Assembly (NCBI GenBank): GCA_903832105.1
Contig: CAILAO010001007.1
Coordinates: 1 to 5,640 of the forward strand
Length of the DNA stretch: 5,640 nt
Reading direction: 5' to 3'
Source: an uncultured Pseudomonadota bacterium
GTDB taxonomy: Bacteria; Bdellovibrionota_B; Oligoflexia; Oligoflexales; CAILAO01
In this document: piece after piece, positions 4,205 to 5,640 of the stretch
Numbering within the stretch: position 1 is the stretch's first letter
Layout: each line of letters starts with the position of its first letter
The notes under the pieces: model-generated
Told to the model about the DNA's origin: nothing
What the model saw: the letters and a program-made list of their open reading frames with translations, nothing else
Database searches by the model: none
Position numbers and translations under genes: made by a program

Positions 4205-5640
4205 CTAATACTTGAACTCCAAACTCGGATCCCCAAAGAAATTGGCATCCCAGAAAACCCACCTTACTTCTTGAGCTGATGCAAGTCCGACAAAGTCTTC
4301 CTTTGAGTTCTGATGGGCTTGTCCAAGCTGGGTTTTCCCCTCGCTAAAGATTGCGTTGATAAACTGGCGATGGAGCATTTGAGAGGCGCCTGGAGTCTTA
4401 GTAGTTGTCGGCGCGGGATCTTCTGGAGCTAAGCCGTACGAGCTATTTGCAATTGCCGCCACGGCGCCCGCTTTGTGGTTCACAAGCTTTTCGATAAAAC
4501 AGTCGTCTGCCGTGAAGTTTCCTGGGAAACAGCCCTGAGTATAATAAAAGAAAGGATTGGAGTTTTCCCACTTCGGAGGATTCCAGGAAGAAGACATCCT
4601 TAAATTATAATCTGTATTAGAATGCCCTAGATGGTTAATCATGGAAAACTTGGAAGAATTAATCTTGCTAAGGGCCGCGCTTCCAGACCACTCACCGTTT
4701 GCGGTATCATAAAACTTTTCTAACGTCCAATCAGCACCATATCCACTCGTCTGATAATTATGATCTACACACTGACCCACCAACTGATCCATATAGACGC
4801 CGCCGTAAAGATCTAATTCTCGAAACAGCATTTCTCCGGCTAAAAAGGTGCTCTTTTCAACCTTGTTGTTATAAATCCAGAGGGTCTTTCTTACGAAATT
4901 TTGAAGATCTGCCGTACTATGAACAGAAGCCCGCCCCACAACTACTTCTGCTAGCAAATCAACGTCACCACCATTGGGTCCGTCATTAGCTTCTCCCCAT
5001 TTGGCATCGCCATCACCATTAAATTCGCCGTCTAAACATGAGTAGTAGAGGTCTGCCGGAATATTCTGTTCAATATCTTCCCACTGCCCGTTATAGGCTC
5101 TGACTTTTGACCAGAGCTTTCTTGCTGGAATCATATTTCCAGCTCCGGAAGCATCGGCATCCCCAACCAAAAGGACAAATTGAATTTTTGCGGCTTTATA
5201 TTCCTGCCTTATATAATTTCTGATTTTTTCTTGAAGGTCATTTCCTGCCATTTCGTTTTTAATATTTGAGACAAGAACAACTTTTGAACGAAGACCCCTC
5301 TTTAGTAAGGCATCCTGAAGCTCTTTCAAATTAGAAGCACCAGTGAATGATGCAAATTGATCAACCGTAATCATGAGATACTCATAATTTTCGGTTGTTT
5401 CGTCTTTTGCTAGAGAACTATATGTTTCAATGACCGATGGGTTACTGACGAAAGAGCGCAGCCGATTTTTCTGGTGAATCGCAAGAGACACAGCTTTTGG
5501 GGTAGCATCCTTTTCAAGCGTGAGAATTAAATCGCCACTTTCCAAAAAAGAAACAATCGACCCCTCTTCCATCACTGGGAAGATATTGACAATAGCAACT
5601 TGGACACCATGTAAATACTGGCTCGTCACTTGGACACGCG
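4205..5640 (-). CDS. Gingipain-type C25 cysteine peptidase (5' end outside window)
   Basis: At least 477 residues of a caspase-like clan CD endopeptidase of family C25. The C-terminus is here and the frame is open to the right edge, so the signal peptide and N-terminus are missing. The in-frame GTG at 5629 is not a convincing start: it has no ribosome site and coding sequence continues upstream. Counting from that GTG, the order is a pre-catalytic beta segment, YEYLMIT (83-89), FVLLVGD (151-157), ADLYYSCLDG (192-201), an Asp/Gly-rich loop NGDGDAKWGE (204-213) that may bind calcium, VVGRASV (230-236), the catalytic His336 in NHLGHSN (codon 4624-4622), and nucleophile Cys367 in GCFPGNF (codon 4531-4529), about the His-Cys spacing of gingipains. 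It ends NFFGDPSLEFKY, where the family catalytic domain usually ends, so there is no C-terminal type IX sorting domain or adhesin. Probably exported, but the evidence lies outside the window. It converges on the methyltransferase gene across 18 bp. P1 specificity cannot be read from the sequence. Confidence 0.88.
   Translation of the reverse strand, partial: RVQVTSQYLHGVQVAIVNIFPVMEEGSIVSFLESGDLILTLEKDATPKAVSLAIHQKNRLRSFVSNPSVIETYSSLAKDETTENYEYLMITVDQFASFTGASNLKELQDALLKRGLRSKVVLVSNIKNEMAGNDLQEKIRNYIRQEYKAAKIQFVLLVGDADASGAGNMIPARKLWSKVRAYNGQWEDIEQNIPADLYYSCLDGEFNGDGDAKWGEANDGPNGGDVDLLAEVVVGRASVHSTADLQNFVRKTLWIYNNKVEKSTFLAGEMLFRELDLYGGVYMDQLVGQCVDHNYQTSGYGADWTLEKFYDTANGEWSGSAALSKINSSKFSMINHLGHSNTDYNLRMSSSWNPPKWENSNPFFYYTQGCFPGNFTADDCFIEKLVNHKAGAVAAIANSSYGLAPEDPAPTTTKTPGASQMLHRQFINAIFSEGKTQLGQAHQNSKEDFVGLASAQEVRWVFWDANFFGDPSLEFKY

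Noticed and set aside
5627..5629. GTG at 5629 as the true start of the C25 peptidase
   Set aside because: No Shine-Dalgarno sequence or signal peptide follows or precedes it, and the frame stays open to the window edge, so the gene is better treated as 5'-partial.
5598..5637. Ten-base direct repeat ACTTGGACAC at 5598-5607 and 5628-5637, exactly 30 bases apart
   Set aside because: Only two copies are visible and the window ends there. It encodes two VQV-like beta strands in frame, which chance or domain structure explains; sequence to the right would be needed to call a tandem repeat.
412..5640. A single operon or gene-island system combining the VWA protein and the C25 peptidase
   Set aside because: Genes alternate in strand, are separated by housekeeping-type genes, and share no promoter. 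Nothing in the window ties them together functionally.

Overview
The window holds five protein genes, two of them cut by the window edges, in strictly alternating orientation (-, +, -, +, -), so nothing here forms an operon. From the left: the first codons of an unidentified minus-strand gene; a 343-base intergenic region; a plus-strand lipoprotein with a von Willebrand factor A (VWA) domain; a minus-strand plant-type 6-phosphofructokinase; a plus-strand radical-SAM RNA methyltransferase of the RlmN/Cfr family; and a minus-strand gingipain-type (C25) cysteine peptidase that runs off the right edge. I found no rRNA, tRNA, CRISPR array, integrase or transposase gene.

The organism is a bacterium, probably Gram-negative. 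Composition looks moderate in G+C by eye, with purine-rich Shine-Dalgarno sites. A predicted lipoprotein with a loose lipobox, a plant-like PFK and a C25 peptidase without a T9SS sorting domain would fit a Bdellovibrionota/Oligoflexia or other deltaproteobacterial lineage. That placement is inference only.

The most notable structure is the 174-bp segment between the VWA gene and the phosphofructokinase gene. It has 22-bp terminal inverted repeats (21/22 match), an interior that is itself a collinear imperfect palindrome, no coding capacity, and a flanking 5-bp direct repeat TTAAA. This is the anatomy of a miniature inverted-repeat transposable element (MITE). Removing the element and one TTAAA copy restores a tail-to-tail junction in which the two TAA stops overlap inside one TTAA. 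Insertion with target duplication gave each gene its own stop without changing either protein.

The phosphofructokinase and methyltransferase genes diverge from a 126-bp spacer with a near-symmetric -10 region (TATAAT on minus, TATTAT on plus, offset by one base), a candidate bidirectional promoter. The methyltransferase and peptidase genes converge across 18 bp with no visible terminator. The genes look functionally independent: central glycolysis, RNA modification, and two surface or secreted proteins (VWA lipoprotein, C25 peptidase).
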